Of a DNA stretch of 60,775 nt, positions 14,630-21,554 are shown in pieces. This DNA comes from a virus. Every line of letters starts with the position of its first letter. Position 1 is the stretch's first letter. The position numbers and the translations under genes are program-made. The stretch covers positions 1-60,775 of IMG/VR virus record IMGVR_UViG_3300043446_003656; one strand, given 5' to 3'. Under the pieces are notes generated by a model that did no database searches, was not told the origin of the DNA, and saw only the letters and a list, made by a program, of their open reading frames with translations.

Positions 14630-14922
14630 TTGATGTAACTGGAGATTTAGAAAAAGCAATAGAACTTGACGAATGCGTAGTATATTTTACTGCATCTTGG
14701 TGTGCTCCTTGCAAACAACTTAAACCAGTATATGCAAAAATTGGGATGCAAGATAAAAATAAAAAATATTTTGTTATTGATGTTGACACTATTGACAAAA
14801 AATATTTAAATAAGTATAATATTATGAGTGTTCCAAAAATATTTAAATTTTCTCGTGGAGAAATATCAAAAGAAATTATTGGACGTACAGAGCAAGAAAT
14901 AATTGAACAGATTGATAACTGA
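14626..14922 (+). CDS. Thioredoxin
   Basis: It is 98 aa. CVVYFTASWCAPCKQLKPVY carries the WCAPC redox site, close to the canonical WCGPC. The cis-Pro strand is NIMSVPKIFKF. The fold is complete but short (typical 105 aa). It could reduce the AhpC, the ribonucleotide reductase C-terminal cysteines or host targets. Part of the redox set in this arm. Confidence 0.92.
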   Translation: MIDVTGDLEKAIELDECVVYFTASWCAPCKQLKPVYAKIGMQDKNKKYFVIDVDTIDKKYLNKYNIMSVPKIFKFSRGEISKEIIGRTEQEIIEQIDN

Positions 14923-14933
14923 GGGTTAAATTA

Positions 14934-15518
14934 ATGACAACTATTGCAGCAATTCAAGGTAAAAACTGGGTGGTAATGGGTGCGGAAACAAATTCTACAC
15001 ATGATGATTATCGCAGAGTTAAAATGACGGATGATAAAGTTATAAATAACAACGGCATACTTATTGCTGGGTGTGGTACAGGTAGAGGTATGAATTTACT
15101 TCAACACACCTTTAAAGCTCCTAAACCACTTCCAGAAAGAACTCCAGATCAATTAGATAAATGGGTTTCAAATATTTTTATTCCTGAAATGCGTCAATTA
15201 TTCATGGATCATGGATATGACATGAAAGATGAAGGAGATTATGCTCAGCATGATACTGTATTTATAATTGCGGTTCAAGGCATAGTTTATCTTATTGACG
15301 AAGATTATTCTTGGGATAGAGATATAAGAGGTTATATAACATCTGGTTCAGGTGGAGATTTTGCACAAGGTTCATTATATAGAGCATCAAAAAATGGAAA
15401 ATTATTTACAAATATAGCAGAAGCTAAAAAAGAAATGAAATTAGCCATTGAAGCAGCAATTGAATTTGATGTATATTCAGGTGGGGATGTAAGGATATAT
15501 GTTCAACAGCCAGAGTGA
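14934..15518 (+). CDS. Proteasome/HslV-like Ntn hydrolase
   Basis: It is 194 aa. MTTIAAIQGKNWVVMGAETN resembles the processed N-terminus of proteasome beta and HslV subunits, where the Thr after Met is the nucleophile. NNNGILIAGCGTGRG, and later ITSGSGGDFAQGSLYRA, match the family's GxG...GSGxxxA elements. The C-terminal helix/strand (AIEAAIEFDVYSGGDVRIYV) is also typical. Actinobacteria have proteasomes, so the host could supply partner particles. Protease activity is inferred. Confidence 0.78.
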   Translation: MTTIAAIQGKNWVVMGAETNSTHDDYRRVKMTDDKVINNNGILIAGCGTGRGMNLLQHTFKAPKPLPERTPDQLDKWVSNIFIPEMRQLFMDHGYDMKDEGDYAQHDTVFIIAVQGIVYLIDEDYSWDRDIRGYITSGSGGDFAQGSLYRASKNGKLFTNIAEAKKEMKLAIEAAIEFDVYSGGDVRIYVQQPE

Positions 15519-15690
15519 TAAAGATTTTTGGGAATGGTATGAAGTTGGAATAAATAATAATTGGATTACTAATTCTTTTTGTATGACTCATGACGGTGGT
15601 TACGGAGAAATGACTGATGAAGAACGTAATGAGTGGGAAGATGGTGGAGATCCATGCATGACAGTGGCGAGAATAACATACCTAGGTTAA
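15499..15690 (+). CDS. Small acidic protein
   Basis: Not recognised. It is 63 aa, overlapping both neighbours (20 and 34 bp). Trp- and acid-rich (KDFWEWYEVGINNNWITNSF, DEERNEWEDGGDPCM). Confidence 0.5.
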   Translation: MFNSQSDKDFWEWYEVGINNNWITNSFCMTHDGGYGEMTDEERNEWEDGGDPCMTVARITYLG

Positions 15691-15881
15691 GCAGTATAGA
15701 TTACACTGGATTAACCTCCCCCTATTGTCCAGTTTGTGGAGATTTAAAATTCAAAACATGGATAGCAGTTGATTCAGAAACATTTGAAATACAAATTTAT
15801 GGATCAGATGGAGAATGTTGGGAATGTGGAACCAAATATACAATAGTTGTTCCACAAGAGAAAGAGGCAAAAAATGACTAA
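15657..15881 (+). CDS. Zinc-ribbon protein
   Basis: Start at ATG 15657 is preferred over ATG 15633 inside the upstream gene; 74 aa. YCPVCGDLKFKTW and ECWECGTKYTIVVP form a C-x2-C ... C-x2-C ribbon. Function unknown. Overlaps the GroES start. Confidence 0.6.
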   Translation, partial: HDSGENNIPRLSSIDYTGLTSPYCPVCGDLKFKTWIAVDSETFEIQIYGSDGECWECGTKYTIVVPQEKEAKND

Positions 15882-16200
15882 TATAAATCCTTTAGGCAAG
15901 CTTTTACTTGTTAAAGAAATTGAAGTATCAGAATCTAAGTCTGCTGGCGGACTTATTATTGCAGCAACTGCTGCTGAAAGAGAATTAAAAAAGGGCCAAG
16001 TTGTAAAAGTTGGTCCAGGCGAAAGAAGTAATTTTAATGGAGAATTATACCCTGTTGATACAATTAAAGAAGGGATGATTGTATATTATTCCCCAAACCA
16101 TGCTACAGAAGTATCCGACCCTCAAACTTCTGAAAGATTTTATTTTATAAATAGTGGTGTTTTATTTGGATACGAAGAAATAGAGGATATCAGTGCATAA
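15874..16200 (+). CDS. groES: GroES co-chaperonin
   Basis: Start at ATG 15874 with AGAGG upstream; 108 aa. NPLGKLLLVKEIEVSESKSA opens the beta-barrel, and SAGGLIIAATAAER is the mobile loop (normally GGIVL), with the GI/L-I/V-I contact to GroEL kept. GQVVKVGPGER and EGMIVYYSPNHATEV are conserved strands. No GroEL is in the window, so it would work with the host chaperonin, as phage GroES-like proteins do for capsid folding. Confidence 0.93.
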   Translation: MTNINPLGKLLLVKEIEVSESKSAGGLIIAATAAERELKKGQVVKVGPGERSNFNGELYPVDTIKEGMIVYYSPNHATEVSDPQTSERFYFINSGVLFGYEEIEDISA

Positions 16201-16444
16201 AGGGATAGGAAGAGCCCAACAAATACGTGGTCATAAAAGACGTGCGAAAGTTTTAAATATGCGTAAGCGTAGACCATTTAGAAAAAATACATCAGAAGCT
16301 GGAAACATTTATTGGAATCATTTAATTAATGATGAAGCAAAAAAGCTGAACAATAAAAAGATTGAATCTGAAAGTAAAATTAGTACAAGTCAGGTAGAAT
16401 CAGTAAAGCCACAAGTTCATAGAAGAAAATCTGGATCTGCATAA
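16193..16444 (+). CDS. Basic hypothetical protein
   Basis: Not recognised. It is 83 aa, strongly basic at the N-terminus (GIGRAQQIRGHKRRAKVL, MRKRRPFRKN), then polar. DNA or RNA binding is possible. Overlaps both neighbours. Confidence 0.5.
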   Translation: MHKGIGRAQQIRGHKRRAKVLNMRKRRPFRKNTSEAGNIYWNHLINDEAKKLNNKKIESESKISTSQVESVKPQVHRRKSGSA

Positions 16445-16791
16445 TGAAAAAAGAATCTATTTTAGAAGAGGCTAAAAGAATTGTGCATGGGGAGCGTGGT
16501 GAAAATTATGGACATCCATTTGAAGATTTCTCTAGGACAGCAAAAATATGGTCTGCTATAATGGATGTTGAAGTAACTCCTGAGCAAGTTGCATTATGTA
16601 TGATTGGTGTAAAAATTAGTCGTGAGGTTAATCGTCCAAAAAGAGATAATATTGTAGACGGAGCGGGATACTTTGAAACTCTTGATATGGTAAAAAGAGA
16701 ACGAGAACGTAGAGCAAAAATGATGATGCATCCATCAATGACTAAATTGTTTGGTGTAAACCATATTGAAGATTGGGGTATGATAGATTAA
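16444..16791 (+). CDS. DUF6378 protein
   Basis: It is 115 aa. ILEEAKRIVHGERGENYGHP, FEDFSRTAKIWSAI and VNRPKRDNIVDGAGY match the phage DUF6378 family, which is helical and often compared with MazG-like nucleotide pyrophosphohydrolases. Family is clear; the activity is not established. Confidence 0.82.
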   Translation: MKKESILEEAKRIVHGERGENYGHPFEDFSRTAKIWSAIMDVEVTPEQVALCMIGVKISREVNRPKRDNIVDGAGYFETLDMVKRERERRAKMMMHPSMTKLFGVNHIEDWGMID

Positions 16792-16943
16792 TGAAAGATG
16801 TAATAATGTCTTTATTTACAGGAGGAATATGTGGTGTTGTATTTGCAATTGCAAAATTACCAGTGCCAGCTCCGCCTGTTTTATCAGGATTAATGGGGAT
16901 CGTTGGTTTATGGATAGGGTATAAACTTGTCCAAATATATTAA
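16791..16943 (+). CDS. XapX-like small membrane protein (DUF1427)
   Basis: It is 50 aa, starting at ATG 16791 on the previous stop. Two hydrophobic helices around AIAKLPVPAPPVLSGLMGIV, which carries the P-x-PAPP turn of XapX domain proteins. Function unknown in the family. Confidence 0.72.
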   Translation: MKDVIMSLFTGGICGVVFAIAKLPVPAPPVLSGLMGIVGLWIGYKLVQIY

Positions 16944-16980
16944 TTATAGATATATGGTAAGAAAGAGAGAGCAATACGAA

Positions 16981-17553
16981 ATGAAAACTGTAGGTTATAA
17001 ATTAAAGAAGTTTACTGTAGTGGGTGTTAAACCTGGATTTACAGCATCTTCAGATGATGCTTTTGAGGAAATTACGGATAAATCATTTCCTGGAAAGTGG
17101 AAAGTGATTATGTATTATCCAAAGGATTTTACATTTGTTTGTCCAACAGAAATCGTTGCATATGATAAATTATCTAAAGATTTTGAAGATAGAGATGCAG
17201 TTTTAATGTGCGGTTCTGTAGATAATGAATTTTCAAAACTTGCTTGGAGACAACATCATGAAGATCTTGGAAAAACCAATTCTTGGATGTTTGCGGATCA
17301 ACGCAAAGAAATTTATGATGATGAATACGAAGTTATTGACGGAGGCCTAGCTGAACAACTTGGAATTATTAATAATCAAGGCGTTACATGGAGAGCAACA
17401 TTTATTGTAGATCCTGAAAATGTAATTCAGCATATCACTGTTAATAATTTAGATGTTGGTCGTAATGCTGATGAAGCATTGCGTGTACTTGATGCATTGC
17501 AAACTGGAGAACTTTGTGCTTGCAATCGTCCAATTGGTGGAGCAACATTGTGA
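16981..17553 (+). CDS. ahpC: Peroxiredoxin, AhpC type
   Basis: Start at ATG 16981; 190 aa, full length. The peroxidatic Cys is in DFTFVCPTEIVAYD and the resolving Cys in GELCACNRPIGGATL; WRATFIVDPENVIQH is conserved. It reduces hydroperoxides. In actinobacteria it is recycled by AhpD, encoded two genes downstream and transcriptionally coupled through a GTGA overlap. Confidence 0.94.
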   Translation: MKTVGYKLKKFTVVGVKPGFTASSDDAFEEITDKSFPGKWKVIMYYPKDFTFVCPTEIVAYDKLSKDFEDRDAVLMCGSVDNEFSKLAWRQHHEDLGKTNSWMFADQRKEIYDDEYEVIDGGLAEQLGIINNQGVTWRATFIVDPENVIQHITVNNLDVGRNADEALRVLDALQTGELCACNRPIGGATL

Positions 17554-17726
17554 CATGGATTATATTGAACGGGGAAAAAGGTCACTCATGTGGCCTTCCC
17601 TGGTCAGTAGATGAACCAGGAATGGGGGCTATCCATTTACAAAAAAGACATGCGGGATCTGTGTGGGAATGTAAATGTGGTAAGCAGTATGAATGGTCAG
17701 GCAAAAAATGGAAAGATGCAATATGA
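17550..17726 (+). CDS. Small zinc-binding protein between ahpC and ahpD
   Basis: Start is GTG 17550 overlapping the ahpC stop (GTGA), with GGTGGAG upstream; 58 aa. Cys/His pattern SCGLPW ... HLQKRHAG ... ECKCGKQYEW suggests one Zn site. Not a named family. Its place inside the ahpC-ahpD unit suggests co-expression only. Confidence 0.6.
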   Translation: MTWIILNGEKGHSCGLPWSVDEPGMGAIHLQKRHAGSVWECKCGKQYEWSGKKWKDAI

Positions 17727-18235
17727 GTTGGGTAGATAGTTTAAAAGAATCTTTACCAGAATATGCTAAAGATATTAAATTAAATTTAGATGCTGTTATC
17801 AATAGAAGCACAGTAGATGCTGAATTAGCAACACATTTGGCTCTTGCTTCCGCTTTCGCTACTGGAAATGGCAAATTAATTGCTTTCATTGCAGCAGGAT
17901 CAAACAATGAAATTGAAAAAAATGCTGCATTAACTGCAGGGTCTATAATGGCTCAAAATAATATATGGTATCCGTATTTAGAAATGGCAAATGATCCAAA
18001 TCTAAAAGGTTTGCCAGCACAGCTTAGAATGAATGCTATTGCTACTCATGGCGGGACTTCAAAAGCAAATTTTGAAGCTTATTGTCTGGCTTCCTCTATT
18101 GTAGGTAAATGTCATTTTTGTGTAAAAGCACATTATGAAACATTAAAAGAAGAAGAGTATAGTGTAGAACAACTTCGAGATATTGGAAGAATAGCAGCGG
18201 TAATTAATTCTATTTCAAAGATTTTATCTGCATGA
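17723..18235 (+). CDS. ahpD: Alkyl hydroperoxidase AhpD
   Basis: Start at ATG 17723 overlaps the upstream stop; 170 aa, close to the 177 aa of mycobacterial AhpD. The CxxC-H site is VGKCHFCVKAHYETL. KESLPEYAKDIKLNLDAV and LRMNAIATHGG match the conserved N-terminal and middle helices. AhpD links AhpC to dihydrolipoamide, so the phage carries both halves of the actinobacterial peroxide system. Confidence 0.93.
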   Translation: MSWVDSLKESLPEYAKDIKLNLDAVINRSTVDAELATHLALASAFATGNGKLIAFIAAGSNNEIEKNAALTAGSIMAQNNIWYPYLEMANDPNLKGLPAQLRMNAIATHGGTSKANFEAYCLASSIVGKCHFCVKAHYETLKEEEYSVEQLRDIGRIAAVINSISKILSA

Positions 18236-18351
18236 GTGAATACAATCAAGCCTTGAGAGATATAAAAAAAATACTTGATTCTTCAGATATACCATATTCT
18301 TGGTGGGAAGCTCAAATGTTTATAATAGAAAGATTAAAAAATAATGAATAG
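18232..18351 (+). CDS. Small hypothetical protein
   Basis: Not recognised. It is 39 aa, overlapping the ahpD stop by four bases. Helical: YNQALRDIKKILDSSDIPYS, WWEAQMFIIERLKN. Confidence 0.55.
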   Translation: MSEYNQALRDIKKILDSSDIPYSWWEAQMFIIERLKNNE

Positions 18352-18436
18352 CATTGTATATGTTCTTACACTTGGCTTTATCTGTGGTTACATTGTTGGT
18401 TATATTCATGGAAATCCAAAATATAGGAGTAAATAA
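18344..18436 (+). CDS. Single-helix membrane peptide
   Basis: Not recognised. It is 30 aa, MNSIVYVLTLGFICGYIVGY then IHGNPKYRSK: one membrane helix with a basic tail. Overlaps neighbours (ATGAATAG and TAATG). Confidence 0.55.
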   Translation: MNSIVYVLTLGFICGYIVGYIHGNPKYRSK

Positions 18437-18615
18437 TGGAAAATGAATCAAGTAAAAATATAGATTATTTATCTAATATATATACAGATGGAGAAAAATA
18501 CTATTGGGTTTTATATAACGGATATAGATATTATTTTGATGATTTAGGTTATGATTTTAAAGATCAAGCAGAAAGAAAATTGATGTCGAAAATTAAAGAA
18601 ATAGAGGAAAGATAA
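18436..18615 (+). CDS. Tyr-rich acidic protein
   Basis: Not recognised. It is 59 aa with AGGAG before ATG; YYWVLYNGYRYYFDD is unusually Tyr-rich, followed by a charged helix (ERKLMSKIKEIEER). Confidence 0.5.
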   Translation: MENESSKNIDYLSNIYTDGEKYYWVLYNGYRYYFDDLGYDFKDQAERKLMSKIKEIEER

Positions 18616-18795
18616 ATGTTTTTGTTTAGTACGTTACAAATTTTAGGGTGGGTTGGCGTAGGCTATAACATTAAAGCTGATAATAATTGGGGTATTTTTG
18701 CTTCAATTCTTTTTGCATTTTTAATGGGATTAGCTCAAGCGTTACTTTCAATAACAGAGGGGTTGACAAATGGAAATACCAGTAAGTCCAAGTGA
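18616..18795 (+). CDS. Two-helix membrane protein
   Basis: Not recognised. It is 59 aa with two hydrophobic segments (LFSTLQILGWVGVGYNI and IFASILFAFLMGLAQALLS). AGAGGAAAG precedes ATG. It overlaps the next gene by 26 bp. Confidence 0.55.
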   Translation: MFLFSTLQILGWVGVGYNIKADNNWGIFASILFAFLMGLAQALLSITEGLTNGNTSKSK

Positions 18796-19012
18796 TTTAG
18801 ATTCAATAATCTATAATATAGCACGAGATTTGATTGAAGAACGTGCTATAAATGGATCAATTGATGGAGTTACAGAAGAAACAACACGTGAAGTAGTAAA
18901 CGATGTAGTGTTTATAGTAGAACGTTATATGTATTACATTAATAGTTTGATGGATACGGCAAGATTAAACAAAGCTAAAGAGTTATTTGAAAACCAAAAG
19001 GATTTTGAATAA
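18770..19012 (+). CDS. Hypothetical helical protein
   Basis: Not recognised. It is 80 aa, acidic and helical (LDSIIYNIARDLIEERAI, VNDVVFIVERYMYYINS). GAGGGG lies upstream of ATG. Confidence 0.5.
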   Translation: MEIPVSPSDLDSIIYNIARDLIEERAINGSIDGVTEETTREVVNDVVFIVERYMYYINSLMDTARLNKAKELFENQKDFE

Positions 19013-19155
19013 TGTCAATATGTAAATGTGGTATTTCAAAAACTTACCCCGAATGTGATTCTACCCATAAAAAAATAATTCAAGTCGAAAAACTTAGAAA
19101 AGCAATTATAGAAGCATTTGAAAAATATGAATCAGAGGAAAATATCAATAATTAG
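19012..19155 (+). CDS. CDGSH-type iron-sulfur mini-protein
   Basis: It is 47 aa. SICKCGISKTYPECDSTHKK gives C-x-C-x2-S-x3-P-x-C-D-x2-H, the 2Fe-2S motif of CDGSH proteins, with G-S replaced by S-T. A short charged helix follows. This is near the minimum length for the fold. It may carry electrons or act as a redox sensor beside AhpC/AhpD. Confidence 0.7.
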   Translation: MSICKCGISKTYPECDSTHKKIIQVEKLRKAIIEAFEKYESEENINN

Positions 19156-19166
19156 TTAATTAATGA

Positions 19167-19203
19167 TATAATTATATTTGTAATGATATCTCTCATATCA
19201 TTA
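19167..19203 (+). promoter_or_regulatory. Extended -10 promoter and 9-bp hairpin in the DUF1003 leader
   Basis: TGATATAAT (hexamer 19167-19172) is followed after 8 nt by the perfect hairpin TAATGATAT-CTCTC-ATATCATTA (19181-19203), which would lie at the very 5' end of the mRNA. GAAGGG and ATG 19213 follow directly. It could protect the mRNA end or tune initiation. Confidence 0.55.
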
Positions 19204-19212
19204 CGAAGGGTG

Positions 19213-19572
19213 ATGAATATCAGAAAAATAGCTAAGATAATAGAAAAAAGAACAGAGGAAATCTCTGACAGGGCTGCAAAAGCATTTGGAACCCCTTGGT
19301 TCTTGGTGCTACACGCTTTGTGGTTTATACTATGGGTAGAGCTTCAAGTAGAGCCCTTTCCGTATGGACTTCTAACAATGATAGTTTCTTTAGAATCTAT
19401 CTTGTTATCTGGGTTAATTTTAAGTGCAACTGACAGGGAATCTGCTCGTGATCGTCAGGTTATGAACAGAGATTTGCGAATTTCGAAAGAAACTCAAAAA
19501 TTATTAGAGCATATGCACGAGGAATTAATGGAGATAAAAGAATATTTGAATGGCGGGGTGGAGTCAGAATGA
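19213..19572 (+). CDS. DUF1003 membrane protein
   Basis: Start at ATG 19213 after GAAGGG; the in-frame ATG at 19183 falls in the hairpin. 119 aa. FGTPWFLVLHALWFILWVEL and PYGLLTMIVSLESILLSGLI are the two DUF1003 membrane helices, followed by the conserved SATDRESARDRQVMNRDLRI. The family's function is not known; the tail is a charged helix facing the cytoplasm. Confidence 0.85.
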   Translation: MNIRKIAKIIEKRTEEISDRAAKAFGTPWFLVLHALWFILWVELQVEPFPYGLLTMIVSLESILLSGLILSATDRESARDRQVMNRDLRISKETQKLLEHMHEELMEIKEYLNGGVESE

Positions 19573-19736
19573 CCCTACTCTATCTGGGTATCATCGTTGT
19601 ATTACTACAATCCTACATAAGGCTTCAATACAGATACAAAAATCTTGTTAATCAGCACGTATTTATTATGGAAGATCTTTTAAAAGATATTTCAGAAATA
19701 AAAAACAAATGCAAAAAAGATAAAAAATCTGAATAA
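19569..19736 (+). CDS. Small membrane-anchored coiled-coil protein
   Basis: It is 55 aa with an ATGA overlap with DUF1003. One N-terminal helix (TLLYLGIIVVLLQSYIRL) and a charged tail. The layout resembles an Rz/spanin-like or DUF1003 partner protein; not recognised. Confidence 0.5.
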   Translation: MTLLYLGIIVVLLQSYIRLQYRYKNLVNQHVFIMEDLLKDISEIKNKCKKDKKSE

Positions 19737-19754
19737 GCTTTATAAATATGATAG

Positions 19755-19784
19755 CCAGTATAGTCAGTTTTCTGGCTATACTGG
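19755..19784 (+). terminator. 13-bp hairpin, probable terminator
   Basis: CCAGTATAGTCAG-TTTT-CTGGCTATACTGG (one G-T) is followed by TCTTAT, a weak U tail. It closes the long rightward run from 16 kb before the next oxygenase gene. Confidence 0.6.
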
Positions 19785-19809
19785 TCTTATAATATACCAA
19801 CAAATATCA

Positions 19810-19878
19810 GATAAAAGATTATTAAAATTAAAGGAGACTTTTACAAATGATTACGGATATTGGCATGAGGCTAACTAA
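19810..19878 (+). pseudogene. 3' remnant of a duplicated oxygenase gene
   Basis: Frame DKRLLKLKETFTNDYGYWHEAN-stop nearly repeats the C-terminus of the next gene (NKRLLKLKETFINDHGYW-stop). About 43 of 51 bases match between 19813 and 20541 onward, and all differences are transitions, several of them synonymous. So a second copy was coding before most of it was lost. The remnant supplies the GGAG and ATG of the intact gene. Confidence 0.65.
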
Positions 19879-20590
19879 ATATAGAAAAGTTTTTGTTTCA
19901 AAAAAACTAAAGCAATTAACCCCTGCTTCTTGGATATGGGAAGATTTTCTATCAAAAAAAGAATTAGAAGAAATTTTAAATGAAATAGTTTATAATGAAG
20001 AAAAAGATCAAGGTTTTTCAAGTATATTAAAAAGATATAGGGAAAGACTTGAATCCGTTTTTGAAGGTGGAATTTTTGAAATAGATGGTCCTATGGAAAG
20101 AATTGTAAGATATGAAGGTTGGAAAAATGGTATGGCTCCACATATAGACGTTTTGGTACAACAAGATGAATTAATAGAAAACATTCTTCTAACTGATGAA
20201 CAGGCATCTAAATGTGAGTATACAGAAACTAAATTTGCAGGCTACGGAATGGTTATATACTTAAATGATGACTTTGAGGGCGGTGAGCTATATTATCCAG
20301 AGTACGATATTCTTTATAAACCACAGGCAGGAGCGTTAGTAATACATGACGCTGAAGCAATTCACGGGGTTAGAGCAACATTAAGTGGAGAAAGAATAAC
20401 TCATCAAACAACAATTTCTGTAATTTTTAAAGTAGAAAAAAATAAATTTGAAAAATGGAAAACAAAATATCCTAATCACAAAGATCTATACGTAGATAGA
20501 CTAAATAACGATGCTTTAGGTTTAAAAATAGCTAACAAAAGATTATTAAAGCTGAAAGAGACTTTTATAAATGACCACGGATACTGGTAA
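19847..20590 (+). CDS. 2OG-Fe(II) oxygenase, prolyl-4-hydroxylase type
   Basis: It is 247 aa. Start at ATG 19847 uses GGAG in the remnant; ATG 19865 is an alternative. Iron ligands are in MAPHIDVLVQ and AIHGVRATL, the 2OG Arg in GERITHQT, and the core LNDDFEGGELYYPEYDILYK. The C-terminal helix KIANKRLLKLKETFINDHGY is shared with the upstream remnant. Substrate unknown. Confidence 0.9.
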   Translation: MITDIGMRLTKYRKVFVSKKLKQLTPASWIWEDFLSKKELEEILNEIVYNEEKDQGFSSILKRYRERLESVFEGGIFEIDGPMERIVRYEGWKNGMAPHIDVLVQQDELIENILLTDEQASKCEYTETKFAGYGMVIYLNDDFEGGELYYPEYDILYKPQAGALVIHDAEAIHGVRATLSGERITHQTTISVIFKVEKNKFEKWKTKYPNHKDLYVDRLNNDALGLKIANKRLLKLKETFINDHGYW

Positions 20591-20747
20591 TTGCATTCAT
20601 ATATATAAGGATATAAAAGAAAATCCTTGTCCCTATTGCGGGAAAGAAACTCATGTGATAGACTGGGAATATCAAAACAAATTATATAAAAAATGGTTAA
20701 AAGATAACCCAGATGCATGGAAGCAAGTAGGATGGTGGAGTATATGA
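20571..20747 (+). CDS. Zinc-ribbon-like protein
   Basis: It is 58 aa, starting at ATG 20571 inside the oxygenase 3' end. NPCPYCGKETHVIDWEYQN gives one C-x2-C plus His; an N-terminal Cys/His (NCIHIYK) could complete the site. Not named. Overlaps the next ATG (ATGA). Confidence 0.55.
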   Translation: MTTDTGNCIHIYKDIKENPCPYCGKETHVIDWEYQNKLYKKWLKDNPDAWKQVGWWSI

Positions 20748-20956
20748 GTATGGAAATTTTATCAATGCCCCAGTGGAAATCTAGAGTTTTAAGGGCGGTA
20801 GCCTGGATTTTGGGTATGCGTGGGGAGCATGTTTATTGTATTACTATGAATGTAGATCTTAATGATCCAAAACAAGCAAAAGAATTGTTACAAAATGTTA
20901 CATTGGACAATTTATCCAAAAATGAGGCGAAAAATGAGCAAAAAACTGAAGCGTAG
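20744..20956 (+). CDS. Hypothetical protein
   Basis: Not recognised. Start at ATG 20744 (ATGA overlap) with GGTGGAG; 70 aa. SMPQWKSRVLRAVAWILGMR then HVYCITMNVDLNDPK; possibly membrane-associated. Confidence 0.5.
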   Translation: MSMEILSMPQWKSRVLRAVAWILGMRGEHVYCITMNVDLNDPKQAKELLQNVTLDNLSKNEAKNEQKTEA

Positions 20957-21080
20957 GTATTTAGCAATACCTATATTGATATTATTGACAACCTATTCAA
21001 TATATCGTATAATTATAGACATAATGTCAGCATTTGAAGATGTTGACTTTTTAACAGAAGAGGAAGAATATGAGCAATAA
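20934..21080 (+). CDS. Small basic-then-acidic membrane protein
   Basis: Not recognised. Start at ATG 20934 with GAGGCG; 48 aa. KKLKRRYLAIPILILLTTYS is a basic anchor and one membrane helix; the tail is acidic (EDVDFLTEEEEYEQ). Confidence 0.5.
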   Translation: MSKKLKRRYLAIPILILLTTYSIYRIIIDIMSAFEDVDFLTEEEEYEQ

Positions 21081-21258
21081 AATTGAACTTGTTCAAAATT
21101 TAATTGTAGATGCCATGATGGATGGCTATAAAAAAATGGCTGAAGTACAGGGCTTAAACGAGCAAGAACTCATGGATCAAAATAGGGCGGGAGTTGAAGG
21201 ATTTGCTACAACACTCGCCAATAAGATCAATATGATCTATTCTAATATAGACAATTAA
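21070..21258 (+). CDS. Hypothetical helical protein
   Basis: Not recognised. It is 62 aa, AGAGGAAG before ATG. Helical (KIELVQNLIVDAMMDGYKKM, GVEGFATTLANKINMIYSN). Confidence 0.5.
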   Translation: MSNKIELVQNLIVDAMMDGYKKMAEVQGLNEQELMDQNRAGVEGFATTLANKINMIYSNIDN

Positions 21259-21275
21259 TTAAAGCGGGAAGTGTA

Positions 21276-21554
21276 ATGTCCCATAAATACCTAGAATACC
21301 TAAGAGAGCATAATAGAGCTAAGGCATCTATATGTTCTTATTGCAAAAATAGGAGCGTAGACATCATAGCTGAAAAACATCAGATAAAATATGTATGCTC
21401 AGATCATTACATCTCCCCCACCGATTGTATATTGGATGTATCTGTCCCTGGAGTCTTACATTATACTTATCCACAGGGTAAGAAACCTGGACTTATGGAT
21501 CCAAATATAGGTGGATATATACCTAGAAATAAAGTGGAGCAAAGTGGAGTATAG
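21276..21554 (+). CDS. Zinc-ribbon protein, last gene of the rightward arm
   Basis: It is 92 aa. SICSYCKNRSVDIIAEKHQI and YVCSDHYISPTDC give a C-x2-C ... C-x2-H ribbon like the DUF7455 type, then a loose Pro/Gly tail. Its 3' end is built into the first two 10-bp iterons of the putative origin. Confidence 0.6.
   Translation: MSHKYLEYLREHNRAKASICSYCKNRSVDIIAEKHQIKYVCSDHYISPTDCILDVSVPGVLHYTYPQGKKPGLMDPNIGGYIPRNKVEQSGV

Noticed and set aside
9436-18235. The region as host chromosome because of AhpC, AhpD, Dps, GroES
   Set aside because: The genes are embedded in typical phage small-gene packing with overlaps and phage-only families (DUF6378, actinophage zinc ribbons), with no break in composition.
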